Shown here one piece after another: positions 44,522-56,216 of a DNA stretch of 64,000 nucleotides. The notes beneath the pieces were generated by a model. The model was not told where the DNA came from. It did no database searches and saw only the letters and a list, made by a program, of their open reading frames with translations. The stretch covers positions 124,001-188,000 of the forward strand of contig JAQFWX010000016.1 in NCBI GenBank assembly GCA_027605045.1, written 5' to 3'. How positions within the stretch are numbered: position 1 is the stretch's first letter; every line of letters begins with the position of its first letter. The position numbers were made by a program, and so were the translations under genes. The stretch is from Phallus indusiatus. Lineage: Eukaryota > Basidiomycota > Agaricomycetes > Phallales > Phallaceae.

Positions 44522-46305
44522 TACCGCCAAAAGTTGCACAGGATGCACTTGGACTATCGAACGGTTTCTTCTTTTAGTCATAATGGGACTTTTATCTTAA
44601 AATTAACTAATATTTATTCGCGTTGCATTTTATTTCTACTAGCTGTATTTAATGTGTCAATTGGACATGGAAATATCTCATCGGCGTTCAGATGCAGGAT
44701 TAAGCACCAAAAGGTTGATTTGAATGTGCAACAGAAATCGTTCAGAGGAGGAACGAATGTGCTGAGGTCAACTTATCCGTGAAGATATGCGCAGCCAATG
44801 GGAGAAGCGTGTGAGCGTAACGCCGCGTAACAGTGTGTAACGCCTCACTTTCAAGCGGAGAGAACATTCGAAAGCCAGCACAAGCTCTGGCTTTGCAATA
44901 CCGTGAACTCCTCGAAGGAATTCTTCCACACACACTAAAACTTCAATAGCTTCTGAAATGATCTCGAACACTATTTTTTTCACGATTATCAACTCATACG
45001 TCATATATGTATGTGTGCGTCATGCGATTCCTTTGGGGCTTATTGGTTATTGCAGTAGTTGGGGCACAAAGAACTAATTTTAACTTGACGATAGCCCGAC
45101 GGGTGGATGATTTACGACGATTGTAAATTTACGGTTGCATAGCATCAACCATCATTCGCAATATGCACGCCACATTCTCCTAATTTCCCGCGGCTGGCTG
45201 TGAATGGTTTTGAATCCGGGCGACCATGCCACCCGCAGAGCGACAATAAGGGATTCAATGGATTGGAGAATTAGGAGGTTGTGTGTGTATCGCGCGGCAT
45301 CCCAACCCTTGCAGCGGAAATTAAAAAAACCTTGGACCGAACCATAGAATTCACACGCTACTGGAAAAAATAAGCTGAAGGCGACAAGAGAACGAGAGTC
45401 CAAACGAAACCGAATAATAAACATATATACACGCTCAATGTTTAGGAGCTGATCTCGTAAAAGAATACGCCAAGAACATTACGCTTTATGTATAACTCAA
45501 TGAATGGCAAGTCGGGTCACATTCGGCACCGGAAAACTACCTTACTTCTCCTATACAAGCCACCCAGTCAAATAAATGGTCCAGCATTTGGGTTTCGAAC
45601 TATCAGTTGCAATGACAGTTAGGATTTCTCTCAGTTAGGTATAATCCAAATTTATGTGAAACGTAAAGTCGCTAAAGGAAAATAAGGAGAGTCGTTTTTA
45701 GGAGCAAATCACTATTGCGGCTCGCCATAATACGCCATCAAACAGCCCATGATGCATGATGGTGATTGTGACTTGTCATTCAAATTGTGACCCGTCTGAC
45801 GAGCTTTGGAAGCCCTAATCTTCTGTTGAACCTTCGATTTGAACAGTTGGCACTGTTTGCTCTTTGAATGAATAAGTGGGTAGATCGGAGCTTCATAACT
45901 CACTCAATGGTCCCTTGAAGAACACGTGGTCTATCCAGCCTTTCAATAAAGGATGTTGTCCTGAATGTTGTTCTAAAAGTGGGAACACCTATTAATGGCA
46001 ACATTACGTCGCCATTCCTTAATATGCTTCATATTAAGGATTCAGAAGCCCCTTTTTTAGGTTCTCCTTTCACTGATCCCCCCAATAGGGTAAATCATAG
46101 TTATCTTGACACACGAACATCACTTTCCTCGTGGGACCAGGCAATTGACTGGGTTGGACAATTGGACGGTTGTTATTGCCTATAAAGCGCCCCACACTAT
46201 CCACTCACACCAATTACTTCTATTATTCTGTCATTTGGAAACCAACGTCAAATCCATATCCACATACCCATAATTTCCTATAAATTGCGGACGTTTGGTG
46301 CAATA
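44522..46305. other. Intergenic; promoter of aspartic protease at its end
   Basis: No gene recognised. A GCGTAAC-type motif recurs at 44815-44843. A TATA box (CCTATAAAGC) lies at 46179-46188, about 120 bp before the protease ATG, and fits its promoter. Confidence 0.5.
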
Positions 46306-48212
46306 ATGCCTTCATTCATCAAATCACCTTTTAGCAGAATCAAATCTCTTTTTCGTCGTAGCATGTCGTCCAAATCATCCAAGCCAATTTCTCTTCCTCT
46401 TGTCAAGCACAACAGCCGTCCGTCTGGCTTTGCTGCATATGCTCGCGCTGCCAGAAGATATAATTTTGACAGCGCGGTATTGGTTGGGCACAATGGGATT
46501 GTGTTCAAATCTAAGCTTGTCGATGTTGAAGCACATCGCAGAAAGCACCGCGGTCACCGTCATCGGCAACCACCTCCCACCGGCGAAGGTGCTTCTTTAC
46601 CTCCACCTAACAGTACGTTTTTTGAATAGGTCCATATTCTCATCCTCACTTTTTAAAGTCGGCCCTGCTTCTGAGGTCCCCGCCGAAGACGTTCAAAATG
46701 ACCTGGAATACGTTGTCCCCGTTACCATTGGTACTCCTGGCGTAACTTTGAATCTGGATTTCGACACGGGATCCAGCGACTTATGGGTTTGGAGCAGCGA
46801 ACTTCGCGTTGACACCGAGGGACATGTACGGAAGCCACACATAACGTCATTTCTATATTGTGTTTTTGACTTACCACCTTCTAGAACATTTACAAACCTT
46901 CTGCATCATCCACGGCTCAAGAAGATCAAGGCGCTAATTGGAACATCTCTTACGGAGATGGTTCTAGTGCAAGTGTGAGTATGCATCATCATGCTGTTAT
47001 AAGTTCTCATATCGAAACTGAGCCACTGCTTATCAGGGAAATGTTTACACTGATAGTGAGTACTGATAGGCTTAACTTAAATGATATCTCTGACGTATAC
47101 GATTGCGAACCGCATCAGCCGTCAAGATTGGTGCTCTGACGATACCTAACCAAGCTGTCGAATTGGCTCAACAGCTCTCAAGCCAATTCCAACAATCAGG
47201 CGGAAGTGACGGGTGAGCTTATCACTAACCAATTGCAAATCAAGGGTTCAGCATTGATGTTGATTATCTATCACAAAGGCTTCTCGGTTTGGCCTGGCCG
47301 TCTATTAATACTGTCCAACCCAACGCTGTTCTGACTCCAGTCGCCAATATTATTAGCCAAAATCTCGCACAAGGTGTCTTCAGGTATGCCCATCATTTTT
47401 TCTTCAGCAGATGGTCATGTTTTCTCACATGATATTTTAGTGTGGCGCTTGATCAAGGAGACAGCAATGGTTTCTACACTTTCGGCGGAATTGACCCGAC
47501 TAAAGCTGGTGTCCAAGCATCCGAGTCAGTTTTCAATTAGTTTCGATATATTTTTTCAGTTCCTGAGGGAAATTTTCCAGCATAACATATACCTCCGTAG
47601 ATAACTCTGAAGGATTCTGGATGTTCCCCAGTGAAACCACTGTCATCAATGGGAAGACAGTTACCCAATCCGGAAACAGTGCCATTTTGGACACCGGAAC
47701 CACCTTGCTTTTGGTCTCTGACAGCATCACGAACGAGATCTACAACGCCATTCCTGGTGCTACGATAAGCCAGGAACAAGGTGGATGGGTTTATCCTTCA
47801 GATGCTCAAAGTATGTGATCATTTCCATGGATCACCAGAATATTTGACAATTAAAATTTCTCTTTTGTAGTTCCGAGCGTTTCCTTTGCAGTTGGCAACC
47901 AGACGTATACTGTAAATCCTTCCGAGTTTGCCTTCGGCGACGCCGGAAACGGAATGACATTCGGTGGAGTAAGTCAAATCCCGTTGTCGTTTTGGGAGTT
48001 TTTCAATTCAATTCCATTTTTTTTCTAGATTCAAAGCAGAGGTAATAATCCCTTCGATATCCTGGGTGACGTCTTCCTCAAGGTTTGGTTATATCACATA
48101 GCTTTCGTCTTGACAAGACTAACTATTTATTATTCAGAATATCTATGCGGTCTTTGATGAAGCAAACACCAGAATAGGTGTCGCTCAAAGGACTGGAAAC
48201 GTCGGACAGTAG
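46306..48212 (+). CDS. Pepsin-like aspartic protease (A1 family)
   Basis: Eleven exons join in phase to 440 residues: 46306-46612, 46659-46825, 46885-46974, 47037-47055, 47119-47212, 47279-47383, 47441-47524, 47581-47810, 47871-47968, 48029-48082, 48138-48212. Both catalytic motifs are present, [13 protein letters not shown] and [12 protein letters not shown], with the flap [16 protein letters not shown] between them. [13 protein letters not shown] and [22 protein letters not shown] are also typical. One exon is only 19 nt. The N-terminus ([19 protein letters not shown]) is basic and lacks a hydrophobic signal peptide. Residues 20-115 look like a propeptide with many Arg, Lys and His. Most fungal A1 enzymes are secreted; this one may use another route or have a missed first exon. 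Confidence 0.93.
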
Positions 48213-48578
48213 ATATTTGATGAATACCCATGACAGCTTGCATTTTTCTTGACCCGAATTTCTTGATTTTCACGGGACACTCTCTATTAATTCATACATT
48301 TTCTTGTACACGCGTATTTTATCTGAACTGATTTACGTTCAATATACACGAGGCTAATTTGACTTTAAAGAACCGTCTATGTAAACTAAATTGTTCGAGT
48401 TATTTATATGACGATTTAGCGCCGATGCAAAGATGAATGCATATTAATTAACGCGTAACGCGTAACGCGCGTAACGAGTAACTGTGATTTAAGGTTTCGT
48501 TACTTCAAGCTTGTATTAACTGCGCGCTGCTCGTCTCAGCCTTTTGCCCTCGGCGTCAAGGGGCATCCGGGCACCAGC
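48213..48578. other. Intergenic with overlapping ACGCGTA repeats
   Basis: No gene. ACGCGTA is repeated in tandem at 48451-48464, followed by ACGCGCGTAACG. The HET copy B start lies about 115 bp downstream. Confidence 0.5.
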
Positions 48579-51315
48579 ATGCTCGGTCTTACACTCGCAC
48601 TCGCAATCTTATGTTCAATTTTCTTCGGAGCAGCCGTCACCCTTCAACCTAATGTTAAGGCGAAATCCCAGGTACCAGCTTTAGAACCAAGTCCAACAAG
48701 CAATTTCAACGATGTCGCTGACGGTCCAATTTCCGATTGTCGCGAGTCCCAAGCCGCCACTTCCGCGAATGACGAGGTCGTCTCCAATACCGATCGCCCC
48801 GAATTCATTCCTATACAAGTCCCATTTCTATGCAAGGCTATACCTTATGACGATCTTGGATTTTGGAATTTTCCAGCAAGAACGGGCTGGGAAATTCATC
48901 GAGAAGATCGGTGGTGCCATTGGGATTGTCCCCCGGGAACTTGTAAAGCACAAGGTCATGAGAAGGGTTTCAAAAAACCTTATGGTTTGGCGCGTCCCGC
49001 GGTCACAAAAAAAGGAGTATCATCCGTATCAGCTCGAGAAAAGATCGCTTTTCTGCAAGCGTGGTTATTTTTTGGCGCTTTGGACCAGATTTGTGCCTTG
49101 TGCGGGCTTGATCTGGGGCAGAATGTCACGAGAACTTTCGTTGTAGATGGAATGGTGACCACCCAGCCTTTAAACGGTTTACCAAGACGATTATACGAAG
49201 CTTCCTTGATACATTGGTCTAGTTGGGCAGGAGCAATGAAACGCTTAATCGCAGAGTTGCTAAAGACTGCTCGCTATATATGTTCAACTGATCATCACCA
49301 GACGAACCACCCAGGACGAACATGAATACTCATTTGAAGAGTGTCTTGTCTTAACCTCAATTAATATCACTTTACGGGCGATATTTATGACAGTATTACA
49401 TTTCATACCCCCCCGCGCGTCTTGGACCAAGGAGAGACCCGGCGTGTATCTCCCTGATATAATGTTTTGGTTGCCAGAAGGACAAAGCACAATTCAGTCC
49501 TTGCTCGAAAAACAGCCTCTTCCACATGGGTGGTGTTCTATCAGCGAGTTGGAGGGATTAAATTCTTATATGAAGTTTTTCGCATATTTTCTAGAACGTC
49601 CCCATGCGCGTCGGGATCATAGCGATTGCACAAAAACAAAATGTACAGCAAGTCAGACAGATGTAAAGACTTACAGGACTGCGCATGTCTCAGAAGTTTG
49701 TAAATGTAATTTTGTGGCGGTCGACCCTGACAGGTTGAAGGAGTCTCTGGAGAGGAATAAAATACCGAAGATTATGGTCTCGTCGATGGATTTGAATGAT
49801 ACGACAGGTACCATAACACTAATTGTCGTTGATGGAGAAGAAATGCCTTACATTGCAATCAGCCATGTTTGTAAGTGAATTTTGTTTGAAATGACAAGTA
49901 AACTCATCCGCAAAATGATGGACGTACTGTTAGGGGCCGACGGACTGGGGAATCCCCATGAAAATTCCTTGCCGTATTGTCAGTTGCTTCGACTTCGCAA
50001 CTTAATTGACAACTTGGGAAATATAATCCACCGATATAGCGATAAAAACATATCGATAGCCTTCTGGATAGATACACTCTGTATACCCGTTGCGCCCCAT
50101 CTAAGGCATTATCGAACACTGGCTATCCATCAAATACGGGAGACATTCCGCGATGCCACAGCAACATTGGTACTAGATAAAGAATTATACAACCTTGACT
50201 CACAGGCGGCATCTAATTTGGAGATTGCTATAAGGATATTTTGTGGGGGATGGGCCAAGCGGATTTGGACTCTCAAAGAGGCCGTGTATACGTTGGCAAC
50301 AAGAGATGACGAAAAATTGTTTTTTCAGATGAAAGAGGATGTAATGGAGTGGGATAGAGAAAGCTCTAGATTCAAGCACCACTATCTTCAGAAAAATCGG
50401 CCCCATGAAGGCGGACGAAGCTTCATTTGGGACGAGGACGATGAAACTGCAGGAATCAAGCTGGAGATACTTTTCGAAGACTATATTGAGGTAACAATGG
50501 AGAAGAATTTACCCTCGTTACGATCGTTGATGGATCCAGAAAATAATCTTGAGTCGTGTCAGTTTACGAGACTCGTCGATGCCGTCAACAAACGTTCCAC
50601 TAGCAAACAAGAGGATGAACCTTTATGCCTCACTTTTTTATTAGGCTGTTCGGGGCACAATCTGCTTAAAACTCAAGATCCCGAAGACCGCATGGCGATG
50701 TTTTACTTGGAATTAGGCAAAATCCCAATAGCGATTGTATTTGAAGACACATATGCACCGAAAGACGCTAAATCTAAGCGGGAACCATGGTCCAAGAGCA
50801 ACCTACTTAAAAACTCTCCATTCAGATGGGCTCCTGCTTCGCTAGCTTCCCTTTCACGCCGAAAATGTGAATCAATTCTCTTTATAAATGGTACTTGGGA
50901 ATCGGATGAAGATCGTGCTTGGGGGGTTTGTGAACTGGATGGATTGCACATCTGGAATCATGGATTTCTCGTGGCCGAAAAGGAAAGTGATTTAGGTCAA
51001 TCATCATTGCTCCTGAGGGATGTTGATACAGGGGATATACACGAACTCATTTGTTATAGGGAGCCAGCATATGAGCACCATCGAGAAATCGCGATTCTCT
51101 TTCCCCCAGAAGCTTTCAATAGTGCTCCAATCCTTCAGATTGAAAACGTGCGTGTAGTTTCCGAGGATCAGGATGCTTGCGAATACTATGGCACTATAAT
51201 CGGGTATGGGAAGATTATTAGAAATTGGGTATGCCCGGAATTTGAAGAACTTGAAGAAAATCGTATTTTGAATGGACGAATGCTCGGTATGAATCAAAGA
51301 TGGTGTATCACCTAG
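48579..51315 (+). pseudogene. HET-domain protein copy B, frameshifted
   Basis: Starts MLGLTLALAILCSIFFGAAV, a hydrophobic signal anchor. It follows copy C closely through RPEFIPI, WCHWDCPPGTCK and AFLQAWLFFGALDQICALCG. At 49276-49281 an extra ATAT in CGCTATATATGTTC shifts the frame, ending the protein at 49325. The correct frame resumes at once (LIITRRTTQDEHEYSFEECL). Bases 49871-49933 are a 63-nt intron. The second exon then runs open to 51315. It carries the HET domain: YIAISHVWADGLGNP across the splice, AFWIDTLCIPV, RTLAIHQIRETFRDATATLVLD and FCGGWAKRIWTLKEAV. A single 4-bp event therefore separates it from a complete gene, so the break is recent or an assembly error. Confidence 0.85.
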
Positions 51316-51581
51316 GTAGCTTGCTACATTCTTTACATTTGTAATATGTAGAAATATATTGCAAAGACATGTATGTTCACCTATTAGCGGATTATACAAT
51401 CAAACTGACAAAGAGCGAAATCTTGAGAGGTTATTAATATGACTGATAAATCAACATTTTTGAATCAATGGGACAAGTGCGCATGCGCAAGGGGTGCGTC
51501 GCTTACGGACAGAGGGATGCAGATGTGCGGTGTTGTTCGCTGCACTGTAATGAGCGTCAATTTGGCTTCAGCGCTAGCCTC

Positions 51582-54279
51582 ATGATGCATCTTGCACTCA
51601 TACCTTGTACAATCTTATGCTCAATCATCCTCGGAGCAATAGTTACACTGAAACGCAATGCTAAGACTGAAACTGAAGCTGGTTCCCAAGTACCAGCTAT
51701 GGAATCAGCCTTAGATTGCGGTCGCCGCGAGTCGATGGCCACAGCTCGCACTCCTGTGGATGGCGAACTCATCGTCAATACCAGTCGCCCCGAGTTTATA
51801 CCCATCAAAGTACCATTCCTATGCAATACCATACCTTATGACAACCTCGGGTTTTGGAATTTCCCGGCGAGAATGGGCTGGGAAGTTCATCGAGAAGATC
51901 GGTGGTGCCATCGGAAATGTCCCCCAGGAATTTGCCAAGTAAACGGTGTCCAGAAGCCATATGGATTGGCACGTCCTGCTGTTACAAAGAAAGGAGCGTC
52001 ATCTATATCTACTCGGGAAAAAATCGCTTTCCTGCAAGCGTGGTTATTTTTTGGCGCTCTGGACCAGGTTTGTGCCTTGTGCGGACTTGATCTAGAAGAG
52101 GATATCACGAAAGCTTTTGTTGTGGACGGAATGGTGACCACCCAACCTTTAAACGGTTTATCGAGGGAATTATACCGAGCTTCCTTGATCCACTGGTCTG
52201 GTTGGGCAGGAGTCTGGAAATGCTTAATGGCAGAGTTGTTCAAGATCGCTCGCTATGTCAAGCTGATCATTACCAGACCAGCTAAGGAGGACGAGCATGA
52301 GTACACGTTCGAAGAGTGTCTTGTCTTAAGTTCAATTAATATCACTTTACGGACGATACTTATCACAATATTACATTTCATACCCCCGCGAGCATTATGG
52401 AAAGAAGAGAAGCCCAACGCCTCGTATCTCACTGATTTCATCACCTGGTTGCCAGAAGGGCAAAGAACGACTCAGACTTTGCTCAAGAAACAGCCTCTCC
52501 CGCATGGGTGGTGCTCTATCAGCGAGTTGGAGGGATTAGACTCCGATATGAAGTTTTTCGCATATTTCCTGGAACGTCCCCATGCGCTTCGGGATCATAG
52601 CAATTGCACGGAAACAAGGTGCCTGGCGAGCCAGACAGATTCAAAGACCTACAGAACTGCGCACGTCTCGGATGCTTGTAACTGTAACTTTGTGGCTGCT
52701 GATCCTGAAAAATTAAAGAACTCTTTGGAAAGGAATAAAATACCGAAAATCATGGTCTCAATGGATCTCGACGATGCGACAGACACTATAGCTTTAAGCA
52801 TCGTTGATGAAGAAGAACTACCTTACATTGCCATTAGCCATGTCTGTGAGTTCAGCTGAGTTTAGAAAGCACGGAATGACAGACGTACTTCTAGGGGCTG
52901 ATGGACTGGGAAATCCTTGGAAAAATTCCTTGCCGCAATGTCAGCTGCGTCGTCTCCGTGACTTGGTTAACAATTTAGGAAATGTAATCCATCGAGATAA
53001 AACTCAGAAATCACCAATTGCTTTTTGGATAGATACACTTTGCATACCCGTCGGGCCTCATTTAAGGCATTATCGAACACTGGCCATCCATCAAATACGG
53101 GAAACATTTCGCGATGCCACGGCAACATTGGTCTTGGACAAAGAATTATATTACCTCGACTCTCGGAGGGCTTCAGATCTGGAGATTGGTATTAGGATAT
53201 TTTGTGGGGGTTGGTCCAAGCGGATTTGGACTCTCAAAGAGGCCGTGTATACATTGGCAACAAGTGATGACGAAAAACTATTTTTCCAGATGAGGGAAGA
53301 TTTAGTGGAGTGGGATAGGAGAAGAGACAAATTTAAGTATCACTTTGTCCGGAAAAATCTGTTCCATGAAGACGAGCGAACTTTCATTTGGGACGAAGAC
53401 GACGATTTTGGAGGAACTAGGTTGGAAATCCTTTTCGAAACTTACATAGAGACGGCGATGGAAGGTCGTCTACCCTCGTTACGATCGCTGATGAATTCGA
53501 CACAGTATTCGTCTCAATTGTTGAGGCTCGCTGATGCTGTCAACAAACGTTCAACTAGTAAACCGGAGGACGAACCTCTATGCCTTACCTTCTTATTGGG
53601 CCGCTCAGCGCAAAATTTACTCAAAACTCAAGATGTTGAAGACCGTATGGCAATGTTTTACCTGGAATTAGGCAAAATCCCAATATCAGTTCTCTTCGAA
53701 GAGACATACGCACCGGATGACGTTGAATCTAAGCGAAAACCATGGACCAAATGCAATCTGCTCAAAAATTCTCCATTCAGATGGGCTCCTGCATCACTAG
53801 CGTCCCTCTCGATAAACCGACTCCAGTCAATTCGCTTGACGAATCCATACAGACGGAATGATTTCTTTGATTGGGGGACTTGTGAAAAGGACGGGTTGCA
53901 CATCCGGAAAGATGGCTTTCTAGTGACAGGAAAAGAACCTAATCTAGGTCAACCGTCGTCATTCTTAAGGGATACTAATACCGGTGAGATACACAAATTC
54001 ATTAGTTACAAGGAGCCAGTGTACGAGCATCACAGCGAAATCGGGATCCTTTTTCCACTGGAACCAGAAAACAATATTGTCCCAATTCTTCAGATTGAAG
54101 ATTTTCGCGTAATTTCTGAGGATAATCAAGATACGTGTGCGTACGAATACTACGGCACTATAATCGGCTATGGGAAGATTATCAGAGACTGGCTATGTCC
54201 GGATCTCGAAAAACTTGAAGATGCTCATATTCTAAATGGACGAATGCTCGATATCGACCAAAGATGGTGTATCACTTAA
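51582..54279 (+). CDS. HET-domain protein copy C, intact, membrane-anchored
   Basis: Two exons (51582-52845, 52895-54279) join across a 49-nt intron to 882 residues. The chosen start (ATG 51582 or the next codon) places a hydrophobic segment, LIPCTILCSIILGAIVTL, at the very N-terminus; 38 in-frame codons upstream are polar and unlike copy B. Residues 30-400 form a Cys- and Trp-containing region (WCHRKCPPGICQ, CALCGLDLE, HGWCSISELEGLD, NCTETRCLASQTD, DACNCNF) that I do not recognise. The HET domain follows from IAISHVWADGLGNP, with AFWIDTLCIPV and RTLAIHQIRETFRDATATLVLD. A long C-terminal part includes LCLTFLLGRSAQNLLKTQDVEDRMAMFYLELGK. HET domains trigger incompatibility or cell death in other fungi; that role here is inference. 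Confidence 0.9.
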
Positions 54280-54660
54280 ATAGCTAGCTACTTCCTTCAT
54301 CCTTGTATGAAACAAATGCACCGCAAAAGACACAAGTTCGCGTATTGACGGGTGATACAACGACATCTACCAAGAATTGAAGAAGTTATTGATTTGGCTG
54401 ACAACCAAGTAACCAGGCTATTAAAAAATGGGTGGTGAAGTTTATAAGACAATTGGATGAGTGCTTTAAGGGGTCACGTTGCTAACCGGACAAAGGGATG
54501 GTGCATATAAATGCGATGACGAGACCAACGAAATAAAGTTTTGTGAACAGGAAGCAACATTGCGCTTTAAGCGATCACCGGAAGAAACAAAGAGGGGTAG
54601 GGCAAGGGGGTTGGATCCAAACGAGGTGTGTGCGGAAGTAAAGAAGAGCATGAATCGAGA

Positions 54661-54669
54661 ATATATAAA
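54661..54669 (+). promoter_or_regulatory. TATA box of the small secreted protein gene
   Basis: ATATATAAA lies 46 bp before the ATG at 54707. The short distance implies a very short 5' leader. Confidence 0.5.
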
Positions 54670-54706
54670 TCTCGAAGAGCAGGCAATCTTACTCTTAACC
54701 ATCACA

Positions 54707-55024
54707 ATGCACTTCAAACGCGTCCTGAACACCCTTGCGATCGTTTCATTTGCTTCTTTGCCAGTCGCCGTCCAAGGCGGTCTGATTTCCTATGGCATAT
54801 GTCAAACTGGTGCGTTTCCGCTAGTCTTTGACCAGAGAATGTTTCTCAGAGATGGTGATATAGGCTGCAACGTTGTAACTGTCGCCTGTTATGCTGCAGC
54901 AGGGTTCACTTTTGGAACTGTACTCGCAGCCGCCGCACCGCCTGCCATCCTTGCTTGTAACTCTGCTCTAGGAACGTGCTCAGCAGCATGCGCCGCCACA
55001 GCTCTGATCGCACCCATACCATAA
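54707..55024 (+). CDS. Small secreted Cys-containing protein (zygote-specific-like family)
   Basis: Two exons (54707-54809, 54864-55024) give 87 residues. A signal peptide (HFKRVLNTLAIVSFASLPVAVQG) precedes LISYGICQTGCNVVTVACYA and AAGFTFGTV. These are followed by an Ala-rich helix and CNSALGTCSAACAA. The six or seven cysteines and this order match a family often labelled zygote-specific in mushroom genomes. The 54-nt intron is divisible by three and contains no stop, so the unspliced frame is also open. I removed it because relatives read GICQTGCN directly. The upstream open frame from 54479 is not part of the protein. It is likely exported; the role is not known. Confidence 0.85.
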   Translation: MHFKRVLNTLAIVSFASLPVAVQGGLISYGICQTGAFPLVFDQRMFLRDGDIGCNVVTVACYAAAGFTFGTVLAAAAPPAILACNSALGTCSAACAATALIAPIP

Positions 55025-56216
55025 GTGATTATGTGGATTGGGAAGAGCTCTGTTAAATGCTGAAATGATGTTATCATGTATCATGTATCATGTACCATGT
55101 ACCGTATGACTTAAGCGGTTGTTAAGCTTCATACCCCCGTCGTCTGAAGAAGTATCCTCGTCATTGTAATAGCCAGACATCCAACACGTTATGATAGAAG
55201 GCAGAAGCGGAATCAAGAGCATCTAGCTGCTCAAGAAATCAGAAATCCCGGACTTGACATGAGCGGTATTGAAGGCGAGAAAAGATATGAAAAGATATGG
55301 TGACATGTCCGATATGTTTGCAAATAATTAAGCCAAAAAGTTAGAATGATTCCAGGTCCAATAGCACCGCGAAAAGTGCAGCCGGACAGGTTCACCCCCG
55401 AAGAACTATGAAAACATGAGGTTGAAAAAAAAATTAAAAGAGGAAGTAGTTTACTACATACCATATGAATAGAACTCAACTAGATGAAAGTAAGCATCCG
55501 ACAATTCACACATAAGCCATACATAAGTCGATAATAGCGTTGGATGACACTAAAGTTGCGTTGAAGAATAGGCGAAGGGAGCGGAGCGTGAACACGTAAA
55601 CATTTGACCATTGCCACCCACGTTATACCATAAATGACCTCTTCAACAACCCTCACCGTCAAAACCAGTCATTACGACAATGCGCCCAATTTCATGATAT
55701 ATCGCGTACTCTAAAGTTATGCGTACGTCATCCCGCCGAAGTAATAGTGGACGACAATTGACGAGAGATAGTTTGACTATGCCGTCCCCTCAACGTTTAT
55801 TTGTTCAATAATTACTTATCTTTCTGAAATCACTTGAAAGTCAAAATTGCTGAAAAATAAGAATAGGTGATTTCAAATTCAAGATCAATGTAATAACGGC
55901 TTTCAGACACTGGTTAGGTAGTGGGTTATTCTCAGCTCTTTGGAGTTTCTTGTCGACTTTTTAGGACGGAATTTCTGACTGTAACATCTCGCTTCATGGA
56001 TGAATTAGGAAAATGGTGTTTATTCTTTCGTCTATACATATTGATTGCAATTGGTTATACCAGAAACTGCAGAATCTCCCCGGAAACCACAAATAGAAAC
56101 CGATTATACTCGTAATACTCAAGCCTAATATCATCTCTTATCCTACATGTCCCGTCGCCCAAGATCCGATGAAAAACCAAAACTATTCATACACGAGGAA
56201 TGTCCAGTCACCTAGA
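55025..56216. other. Intergenic, no gene seen
   Basis: Contains a short run of TATCATG/TACCATG repeats just after the upstream stop (55072-55100). Several open frames (55231-55662 -, 55921-56115 +) have no recognisable content. Confidence 0.5.

Noticed and set aside
51468..51581. Earlier start of HET copy C
   Set aside because: Although an ATG exists at 51468, it would bury the signal anchor and has no counterpart in copy B.
54479..54706. 181-residue version of the small secreted protein
   Set aside because: The extension contains the TATA box and lies before the signal peptide.
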